Assembly (NCBI RefSeq): GCF_905220705.1
Contig: NZ_CAJNAT010000003.1
Coordinates: forward strand, 310,001-374,000
Direction: 5' to 3'
From: Paraburkholderia domus
GTDB lineage: Bacteria > Pseudomonadota > Gammaproteobacteria > Burkholderiales > Burkholderiaceae
Length of the DNA: 64,000 nt
Every line of letters begins with the position of its first letter. Within the stretch, counting starts at the first letter, position 1. The notes below the pieces were generated by a model. The model was not told the origin of the DNA. It saw nothing but the letters and a program-made list of their open reading frames with translations, and ran no database searches. The position numbers and the translations under genes are program-made. This document shows positions 63,991 to 64,000 of the stretch, one piece after another.

Positions 63991-64000
63991 CGCGTGAGCG

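Overview
The window looks like a chromosome segment of a Paraburkholderia (or closely related Burkholderia) species. The evidence is the high GC content, the beta-proteobacterial gene orders (zapB-like/zapA/6S RNA; pepA-holC-DUF2486 divergent from lptFG; tamA-tamB next to DUF3460-scpA), a DUF2486 protein and a glucokinase fused to a HexR/RpiR regulator. Most of the window is core metabolism and cell envelope, with a few accessory genes dropped in singly.

Layout. 0-2.2 kb: 5' end of a probable fliD, a glutathione S-transferase and a LysR regulator. 2.3-11.5 kb: a glucose-type ABC importer (gtsABCD-like) divergent from zwf-pgl-glk/hexR; a perfect 19-bp HexR palindrome lies on the zwf promoter, so the last gene of the operon probably controls the first. 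11.5-12.6 kb: non-coding repeats, namely two inverted copies of a dispersed element around a degenerate 38-bp tandem array. 12.6-21.7 kb: LprI-like protein, Orn/Lys/Arg decarboxylase, dcd, a SodC-like lipoprotein lacking metal ligands, mrp/apbC, an OmpA-family lipoprotein, metG. 22-24.9 kb: a 978-aa toxin-like protein. 25-35.4 kb: tamB, tamA, DUF3460, scpA, panC, panD, an orphan ParA ATPase, a thioesterase. 35.6-47.5 kb: DoxX and a B12 uptake/late-synthesis cluster (cobQ; cobU-cbiB-cobD-btuF; btuC-btuD-cobT-cobS-cobC) with a Fic gene between the two arms, a btuB reduced to its two ends, and a cobalamin riboswitch. 48-54.5 kb: zapB-like, zapA, 6S RNA, EVE protein, SIMPL protein, lgt, LysR, ilvD. 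54.6-57.5 kb: a second toxin-like protein, paralogous to the first. 57.7-64 kb: cytochrome c, DUF2486, holC, pepA, lptF, lptG, a CbiX/SirB-type chelatase, and a third copy of the dispersed repeat.

The most striking content is the pair of ~960-980-aa proteins at 22 and 55 kb. Both carry a domain that reads like the A1 subunit of cholera/heat-labile toxin (ADP-ribosyltransferase), including the catalytic-Glu region. The second also has an upstream segment with the Cys/His/Asp layout of YopT/AvrPphB-type (C58) proteases; in the first, all three residues are replaced. N-termini are Ser/Pro-rich with no Sec signal, as in injected effectors. Other points of interest are the Fic protein with Gln where the catalytic His should be and six copies of an 8-mer in its upstream region, the B12 riboswitch now sitting on btuC after deletion of btuB, and the repeat family that follows genes in sense orientation and shows a compensatory base pair in its hairpin.

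Limits: everything here is read by eye from sequence and memory of protein families; no alignment, folding or database search was run. Large antisense ORFs over real genes were treated as shadows of the high GC content.
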